A stretch of 64,000 nucleotides of DNA from Tribonema minus (Eukaryota; Sar; Xanthophyceae; Tribonematales; Tribonemataceae), in contig JAFCMP010000049.1 in assembly GCA_017506865.1 (NCBI GenBank), forward strand, positions 62,001 to 126,000, given 5' to 3'. The notes below the pieces were generated by a model, which had not been told where the DNA came from, did no database searches, and saw only the letters and a program-made list of their open reading frames with translations. Of the stretch, positions 9,484 through 20,999 are shown in pieces (positions within the stretch are counted from its first letter, which is position 1; each line of letters opens with the position of its first letter). Both the position numbers and the translations under genes were made by a program.

Positions 9484-10521
9484 ATGGAGTTGTCAGTGCA
9501 CAACAACATGCAGCAGGAGATATTTTCTGGCCACAAACGGGTGCATGTACTCAAGTGGCAGGGCGTCGTGTTGCCCAACGGCATCATCGCCGACCTGTAT
9601 GGTCTATACGCTGGCAGACGCGACGATTCGCACCTGCTCACGCACTCGGACCTGAACGCTCGGCTGTCAGCGGCGCAGATCAACAACGCGCAGCAGTACA
9701 AAGTATACGGAGATGCTGCATATGCTGAGCCATGTGAGCAGGGGGCACCGGGGGGCCATGCTGACTCAACAGGAGAGGGAGGAGAACGAGAGCATGTCCA
9801 AAGCACGGATCTGCGTGGAGTGGGGATTTGGCAAGGTAAGCATGCGCTGACACAGCCGCCTGATGTGCGCATTACAGTAACTGCTCGCGGCACGCTTGTG
9901 CTGGTGGCAACACAATGACATGTGCGTGCTATAGTATGCTATAGTGTGCGCAGCATTGCGCGCTGCCGCTGGCAGCAACGCCGCTCACGTCTGTGCTATG
10001 CTGAGCTGCAGAGTTGAACCGACGGTAGCAGGCGCGCACCACTCGCCCAGCCTGTGCTTGTACCGCGCGCCGCCGGGCGCCAACCCTTGCACGTGGAGTT
10101 GCCGCCACTTGTCAACGTGCGCAGCGTGCTGAGCGCCGCGCTGCACAGTTGTGCTGTGCAGTCGCGCTGCTGACAATTGCATGCGCGTGCAGCACCGTGT
10201 AGTTGCGCTGATGGCGCCTGACATCAAATCAATGACAAGCTACGCTATTAATAGGAGGCTTGCACATTCCATGCTGACCGCAGACTCTAATCAGCAGTTT
10301 GTATGTTGCCTGCCTGCCTTCAGGTGGTTCAGCAGTTCGCGTTCGTGGACTTCAAAAAGAACCTCAAGCTCTACTTGCAGCCAATAGAGCGTATCTACGC
10401 TGTGGCAGCCCTGCTCACAAAGTGCCACACATGTCTCTACGGGTCGATGACGTCAGAGTACTTTGGTATCATGTCACCCACCTTACAGGAGTACTTTAAC
10501 ATGCTGAACACCATTCAGTAG
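9484..10521 (+). pseudogene. PIF/Harbinger-type DDE transposase, catalytic half
   Basis: Exon one (9484-9835) encodes the DDE_Tnp_4 core: FSGHKRVHVLKWQGVV, then GIIADLYG with a catalytic-type Asp, RRDDS, and YGDAAY with the next Asp. A one-base frameshift near 9724 is needed to reach MLTQQEREENESMSK and CVEWGFGK (9766-9835), which carries the Glu position. A GTAAGC donor at 9836 pairs with a CAG acceptor at 10321-10323. Exon two (10324-10521) gives FVDFKKN, LLTKCHTCLYGS and a stop, the usual C-terminus of algal and oomycete Harbinger transposases. The protein would cut and paste DNA and normally works with a SANT/Myb-like partner. The N-terminal half is missing here. The frameshift suggests a dead copy, unless it is a sequence error. 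Confidence 0.75.
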
Positions 10522-11071
10522 CTTTGTTGACAGATGCCCTGCGTTTGTTGCCACTGCCACTGGCATTGGTGGTCGTTGGTTGACATGGAATGGTGACCAT
10601 AATACACAAACCAGATCGGAACCGATCAATTGACGTGTGACACTTGTCTGTATCACATAAAACATGAAGATTTGCAATACTTGCTGCTGCCGCCAACACT
10701 TCAATATATTGTGTGCAATCTGCAATGGCTTCTGAAATAGTAACCTGCACCCGTTGTTTGTATTCTGAATGATCATGCACTCATACACTGCAACCAAGCT
10801 TGTACTTCAAGTACAGAAATGGTAGACTGACAACAGTCACTATATGCATGCAGTGGAACCAGCAGCCGCCAACTCGCAATTTGAATCATGAACACAATCT
10901 ATACACACTGACGCAGTGCATGCACAGCAGAATTGCATAATAACTTTCACATTGAAGAAAGCGTGTATTTAGAACGCCTCAGAGCGTGCAGCATGCAAGG
11001 CAGGGCTCAGCAAGCCCCCCTACTGCACGCACGTTGTTGATGCCCCCTGTGAGTAAGGTTACGGCGTGGAC
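10522..11071. other. No supported gene
   Basis: About 550 AT-richer bases between the transposase stop and the minus-strand Lys/Glu-rich ORF. If those two belong to one Harbinger element, this is its convergent intergenic spacer. No repeat or RNA is seen. Confidence 0.45.
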
Positions 11072-11536
11072 TCACGCCTTCTTTTCCAGAATATGCAGGA
11101 CTCTTGCCATCATTGCATCTGAGGCAGCGGACCGCTTAGCCTCTGTCTGCGCACGAATTTTCTCAGCCTCCGAACGGGCCTCCTCTGCTCAAAGCTTGCG
11201 ATCATCTAACTCAATCTTGTGTTTCTTATCCGCCGAGGACCTTGTAATGCTTTTGAGGTAGCCTTCAACATTACTCTCAAAGCTAGCATCAGCAGAAATG
11301 GCATTGGCACCTGACTGGGAGTCCCCTGCAGACCCCTTCTCCTTGCGCAGGGGTGCGCCGGTGTTGGCTGCAGCCTCCATCGCCTCTGCCTGGAGAGTCT
11401 GTGCCTTAATCTTGTCAAGTATCCACTGTGCACAGCCTCGTCCTCCTCCTCGGGACTTCGCCAAGCTGGCTGCGCCATTACTACAAGTGTAGATGACAAA
11501 GACAGATGCAGATGCATCGTGACAAAGGCAGGACAC
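11072..11536 (-). pseudogene. C-terminal end of a possible SANT/Myb-like Harbinger partner
   Basis: The minus-strand frame reads a Lys/Glu/Ala/Asp-rich C-terminus: ILDKIKAQTLQAEAMEA, then a linker, then DKKHKIELDDRKL, an in-frame TGA at 11189-11191, then AEEARSEAEKIRAQTEAKR and HILEKK before the terminal stop. The pattern of a charged helix near the C-terminus is typical of the Myb/SANT-like protein that accompanies Harbinger transposases (established for the superfamily). Its convergent placement next to a Harbinger transposase supports this. No DNA-binding domain is visible in the piece present, so the assignment is tentative. Confidence 0.35.
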
Positions 11537-11539
11537 CTT

Positions 11540-11690
11540 TGCGGCTCTGACGACGCCTTTGCGGCACTGAAAAATGACATGTGCTCGGCGAAGTTACCAG
11601 TGGTATCACACCCTGACTTCGACTTGCCGTTCGCAATGTACACAGACGCCTTGCAAACAGCTACGTGTGGCATAGTGACGCATAAAAGAG
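11540..11690 (+). pseudogene. Ty3-type retrotransposon RT/RNase H junction fragment
   Basis: The plus frame from 11519 reads AFAALKNDMCSA, PVVSHPDFDLPF and MYTDALQTATCGI. This is the signature between reverse transcriptase and RNase H in Ty3/gypsy Pol ('F..LK..L...PVL..PDF...F.v.TDAS...iGavL'). The catalytic YTDA Asp is present. Nothing of the flanking RT or integrase is recognisable, so this is a short relic of about 50 codons. Confidence 0.6.
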
Positions 11691-12245
11691 GCTGCACCTG
11701 CGGCCTGCACAGTAAATGGGAGGGAGGAAATGGAAGTGGTGCTGGGTTATTTTCATAATCAACTTCAAAAACGCTTCATGTGTATGCCAACGCATGCATG
11801 GCTGAGGCAACAGAGGCCGATTGGGGCCTGGCAAGGCAGAAGAGAGAGCATGGAAGAGAGCGAGGTTTGCAGCCAGCACCATCGAGTTGCAGCCTGGGGG
11901 CGCCATCCCTCCGTCGCGCGCCGATGAGTCGCCTGAGGTTGTTAGCAAGCTACACACACACTCAGCGAGCAGAGCCGCGGACTGATCTCACAGCGCGTTA
12001 AGGGGCACCCCCTCACGCCTGCAGCACCCAGCCGTGAGGCGTTGAACATCATAGAGCTACAACAAAGAGATGCGTTTCGTCCAGAGCGCGCGCGCTGAGA
12101 GAGGGGACTTTACCCCAGGACGGTGAGCTACTGTAGTAGCGTTGCCCTGGATGATGAACATAGACTGGTATCGCCTAGCGAAAGCCGGACTGCTAGTGCA
12201 TCTGGCCACCAGCGATCCCAAACGCGGGACTGTGCTGCGCCAACG
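11691..12245. other. No supported gene
   Basis: About 550 bases of mixed sequence downstream of the retrotransposon relic. No open frame with recognisable content. Confidence 0.4.
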
Positions 12246-12370
12246 CTATGTACCAACAGCACTTTGCGCGCTGGTGATCTCTATAGGGCTTGCGCAATAG
12301 TCTGCAGTGAGGATATGTGCTGCCTTGGCAGCCAGTGCGTGTATTTGCTCTGTGCTCTCAATGACACAAG
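12246..12370 (+). repeat. Fragment related to the CCHC gene around its TGA
   Basis: The stretch near 12301-12360 matches 7498-7557 closely (ATRTK TGCTGCCTTGGCAGCCAG-type run, then TCTGTGCTCTCAA). At the position of the TGA in the 7.5-kb copy this fragment has TGC. It is too short to classify but is a useful third sequence for ordering mutations. Confidence 0.65.
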
Positions 12371-13029
12371 AGAACGAAAGCCCCCAACACGCGTTGACCG
12401 AAATTCCATCGATTCGATGGATATCCCACCTCAACTTGAAAGATGCGACTCTCCGCGCAGTTCTGGAAGGTTTTGAAGGTTGTTCAAGCAGGTGCGGCGC
12501 GCTGCTGATAGAGAGACGACAGGTGCGCACTCGCTGAGGTCATAAATTACTGATGGTGCTGTCGCTCACTGTCTTTGTGCACCACTTCGGTGCAGTGTTC
12601 GCCGCTACAGTATGTTTTAGTTCTCCTGAGGCTGCAGTGTCTCATGATGGCTGCAGTGTAAGTGTCGACGGATTATTCCTCGTCTTTTCAGGTTTGAGCA
12701 CGTTGCTTGCAAGGCTTCTTCGCTATCCATATCGCATGGCATCATCTTATCGCATCGCCAGTGCAGCATTCAGCATCGCTTTTTCGCATAGTATCCAACC
12801 GTGAGTCACGTATCCAATAGGATTCGGGTCTCTTGTGACTGAGATGGTGTATCTCGAAAGTGGCAATTTTCACTTGTCAGCCCCACCCCAGCACACCATG
12901 TTCCAAGCTCCCAGTACATCCACTTTGACTCGTGATCAAACCACCTGTGCCTAATTATGTGCCCACGCCATCAGTCACAGCCTGTCTCTATGTTTTGTCT
13001 CCTCCAAATGGTGCAGCGATTTTCACATT
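12371..13029. other. Upstream flank of the Fanzor gene, no gene seen
   Basis: About 660 bases with no supported coding sequence. It should hold the promoter and 5' UTR, or an unrecognised first exon, of the Fanzor gene. I see no clear TATA box or terminal inverted repeat. Confidence 0.4.
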
Positions 13030-16000
13030 ATGGCGGACCTGGTCAAGAGGCTCATCAACAGGTTCGGGCAGGCGGCGGTGAATACTGCCCAGGGGCACGA
13101 GCCCTCACACACACGCCGGCTGCACGAGACTCTGATGCGGACCTTCGAGCGAAGGCGACGCATCCTTGGAGCGGATCAAGGCGTAAAGCTCAGGCACAAG
13201 ACCGTCTCTTACAGCCTTGCAAAGGTCCTGCATCGGCACCCTAGCCTTGACATCGCCGAGACGCTCCAGGAGGCTGCAGATTACGTGGGGAAGGTGCCGC
13301 ATCTGGCCTCCTTGCTGGCCAATTACATCTGCACCCGGAAGCTAGATCTCGGACAGCCATTCCCCGATGCCACGCAGCGCTTCTTCATGGAGTGTTTAAC
13401 CTGCTATGTGCAAGGAGCGGGGGCAGGTTACACGCAAGGAGCAGGACCTGGAGCTGCTCAGGTACAAGAACAAAGTCTTCTCTTCTTCGCAGCGTGGTCT
13501 TTAAAGCGGTACCGTGCACTGGGCATCACTATTCGCTGCGCATCCGCACAACAACAGTGACTGTTTCTGCATTTAAAAAAAAGCGCATGCTGCTGCCTCA
13601 GGCGCAAGCTATAACTTTGGCCAGCGCTGGAACTCACGCAGGACTTCAACAGTGTCGCATAACTTGTTGTTCGTCCATGGCTCACGACTTTATCTGAGAA
13701 GGATGTGCACGTTGAGCCATTCATGCACGCTTGTCACACAGTTTCATGAAGGCAATCTTCCATCCAGCACATGATGACCTTGTCGACCAGTATGCCAACA
13801 GCCTCACAGTACCTGAATGACTTACGCAACATGCCTGGAAATGTCACCTGTGCGAGTAGTACTGACACTCGCACTGACCAGAATGCAAATCTCAATCAAT
13901 CTGTGATCATCACAGCTGGCTACTCTGGTTACAGCGCTAGTCAAGACAATCAAAGTCAGGGCGACGGTCAACCCATTCATGTCGAGTGACACGTGCTCCT
14001 CGTGTGCTTCCTGTTGCGCAGGTGCCCCCCTCGACGCTTCAACGATTCCAGGACCTGCGCCACAACAGCAATCTGCAGGCCACCTGGCCGCCTTGGCGCC
14101 TGCATGAGGTCTTCCTCTATGTGGCCAAGGACATGGCGACGGTTGCCAAAACGTACATACAGGTGCACTTCCAGCGGTGGCGCTTGGCCATCACGTACTG
14201 GGCCCTGTTCCAAGCCCTGCGGGCGCACATCATGAGCGACGATGATGACCCTGATACCCAAGTTGACATGACTGAGCGCCCGTTCACCAGGTGGGCGGCA
14301 AATGCCTAGTTAAATGCCCTGTATTCACAAGGTACACTGTGCATACATTTGCAAGCAGTTTCTGGAACGGCTCGCATCCTCTCATCAGCACCATGGCATT
14401 TTTGCAAGTGATGCGGGTGTCTCAACGGCTCACATTTCTGCTGTTTTTGTGGTGCACTACGTTCGGCGTGATGTAACCTGGACAGAGGGCTGGGTGCAAG
14501 CTGCATTCACACTTGCGCCAGCCCTGCTCGGCAGAGGTGGAAATGGCAGCAGGCAGCTGTTTTGCCATTGAGCAAGGTGGTAGTGAACAACTTCAACCTT
14601 ACTTGTTGGTTCAGCCACACGCTGCATGTATGCGCCTTATTCTGTCCCTACATGCAAGAAAGTTGATGTGTGATGGCCTGCTCAGAATAATCAACCCGCA
14701 GTCTGGATGTTCTTGACTTGGCCTTCTAGCCAGGCTTGGATGTGGCCTGCAAGTACAGTCAGAGCGACAGTGCTTGTTTGCCACCCAACTTGCGGACTTC
14801 CCCTTGCCAAATCGATTGCACGTGATGCTCCCAGGGCTGTACATGACTTGGCTGAGCTGGTGACCACCTATGCCGGCAACGACTTGCACGGGGAGCTGCA
14901 GGCACGCCTCAACCAGCTGGGCTTCAGGGGTGCAGAGCTGGACGATGACGGAGACGTGCAGGAGGGCGCCAATTACCTCAAGATCCTGGACATCTGCGAG
15001 ACAGTGCGCCACCTGCCCGACGGCGACAGCGACGCTAGCAAGCGCCGGCGTTTGGCACAGCTGCAGCAGCTCTATGTGGAGACCGACCGCACAGACTACC
15101 AGGATCTGATGTCGGGGCTTTTCGAGCAGTTTCCTGATGATGCCGCAGCGCGCCGCGAGAACAGGGACGCTGTGTGGGGCCTGCTGCCGGTCCCTCCAAA
15201 GCTCACTGCTCCCCTCCCCCGCTTCAAGCCCCAGCCGGCATTCATCCGCATCGACCGCACGTGAGTTGCCAACACGCTGCCGCATCTGTCTCATAGCTGT
15301 TGTTATCAGGTCCTTCGCCCTTCAAGTTGCTTGAAGTTCACTGACCAAAGTTGACAGGGGCACGGCGTACGCGTGCATATGGGTGCTCTAGGGCTGCAGG
15401 CATAGCCCCGCTGCGTAGCGCCTGTGGACAAGATGAGCACGCTTAGCCTACTAGTCCTGTAGTAGCACACTACATATAGATGTCCTATTAGCTTAGCTGC
15501 TGGTAGTAGTAGCACACTGCAGATGTCCTATCAGCGCGCTTGACCTGTATCAGCGCGCTTGACCTGTCACTCTGTCAACTTTTGGTGTGACAATCATGGT
15601 CTCATCACTCTAATACGCGTGATATGGTGATCACTGAGCGGCTGTCTGAGTCAGCATCATATGCTGAAACCTGGCAGTCACAGGCAAATGTGATGATTGA
15701 GATTGTCATATTCTCAAACCAGCTGGTTGGTTCCATGCTTGCATGCATTTAGTATGCGTCTCACCATGATGTGCTTTTGTTGTCGCTGTGTCATGCGCTG
15801 CCCCTCTAATATGCAGCGGCATGGGCGAGCTGCTTCCAGGTCTTGCTGCGCGGATGGCCGGCCGGGGCCCCTGGTGGTATGCTGAGTTCATGCAGCCATG
15901 GGCGAAGGCAGCCAACATCACCACCATGCGGCAACGCACCAACCACTATGCGCGCAGCGAGCGCGGTGTGATGCGGGCAATTGAGCGCGCCGGCCAACCA

Positions 16001-18514
16001 GGGTACCGATCCTGGCCCCGTGGCTCGTGGACAGGACCTTCATGACCGATGGGCACCCAGCTCAAGCTTCTGCTGGTCACCAGCCACGACTCGCACCAAG
16101 GCCCCCATGGCCTGACCAAACTGCCGCGGAGAGGTTATCAGGTGCCAAGCACTGTGCTTACTGATAGCTCGTAGGAATGTCTGGTTGTACCCGACTTGAT
16201 GTTAAATGCTGCATTAGGCGGAGCAGCTCGGAGTTCTACAACGCATGTTGCAGTTGCAGATGCAACCTGGTGAGGGGCGCGCGTCACAACTGTTGCGTCC
16301 GTTGATTCAATCATAGGTTGATTAATTGATTCAAAAGCTTTCTTGCCGATCATGAACATTGCCACTGTGGTATTAATAGTATGTCATACTTGCGCCATGA
16401 AGTCCCATTTTGCAATCTGACTCGATGGCGTGCCGACACAGTCTGGATATGATGTGAAAATTCAATGTCGACTGCATGCAGACACTGTGTAGCCTCACCT
16501 TTGTGACTCCAGCATGCCATCAGCATGCCATCAGTGAGGGCGCCGATTGTCATGGTGCTGTACTATAGCGTACGCCTCATGGGCAGACTGACAATAGTAC
16601 ACCCAACAGCTTGCTGATACCCCCCCCCCTCCTCCACTCATGTTCATTGCATTCTCCTCTGTCACAGGTTGGGTACATCAATGAGGAGCTGGGGGATGTG
16701 CTGGAGGGGGAGGTGGCTGAAGGCCCCAATGGGGTGTTCCGCCACCAGCGTGTGCACAGGGAGATAGGGGCAGAGCCGGCTACGGTGGCAGGCGGTACCC
16801 CTGCTGCACAGGAGCGGCTGCACGCCCTGGACCATGTCGTGGTGACTGGGGTGGACCCGGGCCAGGTGCTGGCTTTCAGTGCGGTCACTGCCCTTGGCCA
16901 GCGCTGGAGGCGCGATAACGCCGCGGATTTTGCAGCAAATCCGCCCCCAGAGGGCGAGGGCGTAACGGCGCAGGAGGTTTCAGGGGCGGAGTACCGCGTA
17001 TGGGCACAGTCTGTCCGCAATGAGCAGGAGGAGGCGCAACGCCGCGGGGCCAACCAGGCGTACAGCGATGCACTCGCGGCGCTCGCGGACAGGTACACGC
17101 GCACGGGCCGCTATCAGGTAAGAATCGCCGGGCAGCAGCACTGGGCCTTGTGTTGTCCGGAGCCAGCACCGCAGGCTCTTGCATGAGTGTGCTCTTGCCT
17201 TGTGTTATACTGCTTCAACAGTGCGCAAGGGCCCACTGCTGTCTATCTCGATGCACAATGGGAGCGAGCACATGACATCATGACGGTTGGACCTGACCGT
17301 ATTTGTCATTGAATCAGCAAGTGCCACATGACTGCTACAGTTACAGGAGCGCATCAGAGTTTTGAAAGTCTGGAGTGATGTGTGCATTCATATGTTCCTT
17401 GCTGTCATTGAGAGGTATTGGGGGTCTCAAGATCAATGGTACCTCACACCAAGGGCCTGTCATTCACTGAATTTTGGTGCACATGCATGCATGCATGACC
17501 GCTGCGTAGAGCCGATGATTGTGTGTCACTGTGCAGAGCTCTGACAGTGGGAGAAGAAGCCTTGGGGCTTTCGTGATGGTAGTATGTCCTCTACAATCTG
17601 ATGCGGTGGGCCCTCACGTGACTCTACCCCTGCCCCCACTGTAATGGTAGCCCCCACTCATTCCGCTCTGTGTACACACGGTGCCCTTGCTGGTGGCTGC
17701 ATCATCGCAGGTGCTGCGCGCCTACTGCACCACTTGGGGGCACCATGCAGATGCCATGTGGGGAGAGCTGCTGCACCCAGCACGACGGCATCAGAGGTTC
17801 AGCCGCTTCCGTGCGCAGCAGGCTGCCATTGCCAAGATGGCAGAAAAGCTGGCCCCAATTCGGCTGCAGCACAGGCCCCCGGGATGGAAGCGTGTGCGGT
17901 CACGCGGCCGCGAGTATCCACGGCGCAGGCGCAGGCACAGGAGGTGGCTTGACACGCACAGGAGGCCCCGTCGAATCATCTTCTTCGGCGCATGTGCGCG
18001 CTTCCCCGCCGGCGGCCGCGCCGCCATTCCCATCAAAAAATTGGTGGCGCAGCTGGCATGCCGGTGTCCGACATTGATGACGCCACAGCCATACAGTTCC
18101 GCCTCGTGCCTGGTGTGTGGACAGCCCACGCGGGGCGGCGGCGATGAGTTTGGGCACAGAAACAGGGTTTGCCGGAACGAGAACTGCGCCCTCGCTCAGG
18201 CGGCGGAGGGGGGGGTTGCTGTCATCGACCGCGACACCAATGCGCGTGCCAACCTCGGCATGCGCGGCGTCTATGCCACATGCGGCGTTGATGACATCAT
18301 CCCGGGGTATCCCCCGGCGGATCAAGAAGAGGAGGAGGACACCGAAGAGGAGGAAAGCGACGAGGAGGACGACGATGAGAAGGACGGCGACGAGGACGAG
18401 GACGGCGAGGAGGGCGGTGACGGCGACGAGGGCGGTGATGGGGGGGGGGGGGCGTCGATGACGGGGAGGGCGGTGGTGACGAGGAGGGGGTCGACGAGGA
18501 CGGGGATGCCATAA
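13030..18514 (+). CDS. Fanzor (TnpB-like OMEGA nuclease), six exons, one in-frame stop
   Basis: Exons 13030-13461, 14022-14290, 14835-15260, 15817-16141, 16668-17117 and 17711-18514 join in phase through GT-AG introns and give about 900 residues. Exon five holds RuvC-I (VVVTGVDPGQVLAF; Asp codon at 16854). Exon six holds the region IIFFGACARF...IPIKKLVAQL, a zinc finger (CLVCG at 18107-18121 and CRNENC), RuvC-III (VIDRDTNARANL; Asp codons at 18227 and 18233) and a long Glu/Asp tail. Such proteins are RNA-guided DNA nucleases of eukaryotic transposons. Two oddities occur. Exon four has TGA at 16043-16045, flanked by apparent compensating one-base changes (near 16003 and 16056-16061) compared with the inverted relative at 1.75-3.4 kb. 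Also, canonical RuvC-II Glu is absent (Gly in FFGA), and the relocated Glu seven residues before the first zinc Cys is Gln (CAG, 18086-18088). The start is uncertain; earlier exons are possible. Confidence 0.8.
18303..18514 (+). other. Acidic C-terminal tail of Fanzor with a G run
   Basis: Roughly 50 residues dominated by Glu, Asp and Gly (runs such as EEEEDTEEEESDEEDDDE). A run of 10-11 G near 18440-18450 follows, after which the frame turns Arg/Thr-rich. A length error or slippage in the G run would change the last ~20 residues, so the true stop is uncertain. Confidence 0.7.
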
Positions 18515-19463
18515 TGGCATGAGGGGCAGTATGGAGGTCATGCAGCCGGGGGGGGGGGCAGGCACGGGGGGTTCGTCACGCTGTGTGCGGGACTGCTGCA
18601 GCAGTACACTTCACCAGTCACTCATGCAAAAGCAGCAGACACAGGGTAGAAGTAGTGTACATCCTGCATTTGTGTTTGCAGGCGGGCGGGCAGTAGCACA
18701 ATGCTCTACCACTGCCAGAATTCTGGGCTGGTGTGCCTTTGGGCCTTGGTCACCAAGGAAACTTGAGTACCAAACGGACGTTGCAACGTCTGCGCTGGTC
18801 AAGGGCAATCTGCTGTTCGCAGCCTGCGGCAGCATGCCCTCATAATGAGGCATTTGCTGATCTATGTTGCGATGACTTGCGATGGTTGCAGCTCGTTGAT
18901 TGGATTGCCTCTCGCGTTCAGCCGCCACCCCTCTGTGCGCGTTGGTCCAGAGAGCATTGTTAACTCTACGAGCACCCGCCCTGGCATGATCTGCAGCAAG
19001 CTCGCTGCGCACTATGCTGCGGTGTCTCTCGTGCACGAGCATATGACTGCCTAGCACGGTTCTGCTGCTGTCGCGTCGATTGAACACTTTAGCCACCGCG
19101 CTGGAACCACGTCCACATCATGCGGCTGCAAGAAGGCGTCAGCCCTACCGCTGTGTCCACAACTAGCCACTCTTTTGCACCGCTTTGCTTGCGACCTTGC
19201 TGCTCTGATGCGACGGCCAATGAAGTGCTACTGCTGCTCGCTGCGGCTGCTGTTACTGCTGCTGCCACTGTCGCCGACACTGCGCATCGCTCGCTTCTGC
19301 TGAGTGCTTCGGATCAGTTTTCGGTTTCAAAGTTCAACACTTGAGAACATACAAGCTTGAACTCTGATCACCATCCCTTGGTCCCGCACGAAGTAGAAGA
19401 CGTGCGCCCACCCGGCGCGCGCTCGCACTCGCGGACTGTGACGCCCGCCGACAAATATATATG
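18515..19463. other. Downstream flank of Fanzor, no gene supported
   Basis: Several medium ORFs on both strands (for example 18611-19096 minus and 19120-19344 plus) lack motifs and look like chance frames. In known Fanzor and TnpB elements the guide (omega) RNA overlaps or follows the 3' end, so this is where one would look; I cannot identify it by eye. Confidence 0.4.
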
Positions 19464-19565
19464 TTATGTGACACATGCAGCGAGGCAGCTTGCTGGCCCT
19501 CTTGGCAGTGTAGACCTGGTGCGAATTCCCTTGACAGAGCATGCTGCTGTATGCCTCGCCATTGC
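19464..19565 (+). repeat. Direct repeat pair, copy 1 (with 19811-19930)
   Basis: TATGTGACACATGCAGCGAG, GCTTGCTGGCC.TCTTGGCAG and GTGCGAATTCC.TTGACAG recur in the same order at 19811-19930, with a few small indels. The copies are about 245 bases apart. No coding content. Confidence 0.8.
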
Positions 19566-19810
19566 GGTTGGGCGCCCATGCTTCAGCAGTCACTACTCCC
19601 ACCTATCGTTGCTTGCGTATGCGCATGAAGCGCAGTTGCACGACACATACCGCAGGCAGTGCAAGTGACATCTCGAGAATGTGTATACCTTGCAGATGTT
19701 GCAATTGCATGATGCCGTTCAAGAAATATCAAGAGTGTACCAGGTATTTTGCAGATGCGACATGGGTCGCAAGCAGCATTGACAAAGACTCATGCTGTAT
19801 GCATCAAAAA

Positions 19811-19930
19811 TGCTGTGTGACACATGCAGCGAGGCAGCATTGCTGGCCTTCTTGGCAGAGTAAACCAGACCTACATTGTGCGAATTCCTTTGACAGCGCG
19901 TGCTGCAACTGTATGCTTCACCAATGCTGA
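19811..19930 (+). repeat. Direct repeat pair, copy 2 (with 19464-19565)
   Basis: It shares the ordered blocks GTGTGACACATGCAGCGAGG, TGCTGGCCTTCTTGGCAG and TTGTGCGAATTCCTTTGACA with copy 1, and has about 12 extra bases in the middle. Confidence 0.8.
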
Positions 19931-20451
19931 TGCTTCAGCACAGACAATTGATTTGTATGTATGAATAGAACGACAGTGATTGTCAAGACAGCTGCCGCCA
20001 GATCAGGTAGTCCGATTTTGGGAGTAGACGACGATGATCTGACCCAACAAGAGGGTTTCAAGATACACGAGTGCAGGTCTTGATCAGACAAGTGATGAGT
20101 TTGCATCACTGCCGCCAGGTAGGGACAGCCACGGTACAAAATATGACTGTAGGCACAAGTTTCAAGAGGTGCACGGAGACTGAACAGCGCATGACTGCTT
20201 GCTGACTCCAGTTGCTATTCAAATTGATTCGAGTAGCACGCCATGGCTTGCAATCACTGAGCAGCCGCTCTTCACTTTTCACCACCCTGGAGAACCGTTG
20301 CTGGTTTCCACACGTTGAATCCATCAAGCGCTGTAGTCATGATGACACCAGGAACCTGCAGCCAAACGCAGGGTTACGTACATTCGCAGCAGGATCAGTA
20401 AACACATCTACTTCGAAGTACTTGGTTAGGATAAGAATTTGTGAATTCTAG

Positions 20452-20600
20452 TGTGACTGAGCAGGCCAAGCATACGTTTTCATGCCAGAAAAGACCCACA
20501 GCAGGAACAACGTCACAGGTTACAAGTATCACTGAGCAGGCTAAGCATACATTGTCGTGCCCGAGAAGAAAAGGCAGCAGGAACGACGTCACATGTTAAT
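20452..20600 (+). repeat. Two-unit tandem repeat, ~76 bp
   Basis: The unit reads ACTGAGCAGGCYAAGCATAC, then a variable middle, then CAGCAGGAACRACGTCACAK. Copies start near 20456 and 20532. The two units differ by roughly a fifth of positions, so this is an old duplication. Confidence 0.75.
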
Positions 20601-20999
20601 CTAGGACGCACGAGTCAAATACTGCTGCCCACAACAGCTTTCAATGATGATTTTGCTGTCTGCACATAGGAAGCTTCTCACAAAACCACTGAGTGCACAC
20701 CGTATAGCTGATCATCAATGTGACGTGAATGAAAGCAAAGGATTAGCGTTGCGGTTAGTACTACAGTACTTGAGACAATGCTTTGGTGCAACACATCACC
20801 CTGGCAAGCACTGGCTTGCTGCTCTGCAATGACGCCATCGCCATCATGAGACAAGCTGCGCGCCGGAGTCTACATCAGGCAACAGCGAAAGCATGCCAGC
20901 CACTTCTGATACAAACAAAAAATGGAAGTTGCGCACACAGGGATCCTATCAACCCCACTACAACACCACTGTGGCGTTAACCGGCGCGATGGACAGCCC

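Noticed and set aside
16003-16060. A 58-bp GT...AG intron that would remove the Fanzor TGA
   Set aside because: Removing 58 bases shifts the frame and does not restore the LKLLL stretch; the inverted relative treats this segment as coding.
17900-18565. 221-residue minus-strand ORF rich in Leu/Val/Pro/His
   Set aside because: It is antisense to the polyacidic tail of Fanzor; GAG/GAC runs read backwards give Leu/Val runs.
18611-19096. 161-residue minus-strand ORF after Fanzor
   Set aside because: No recognisable domain and competing frames of similar size on the other strand; not enough to call a gene.
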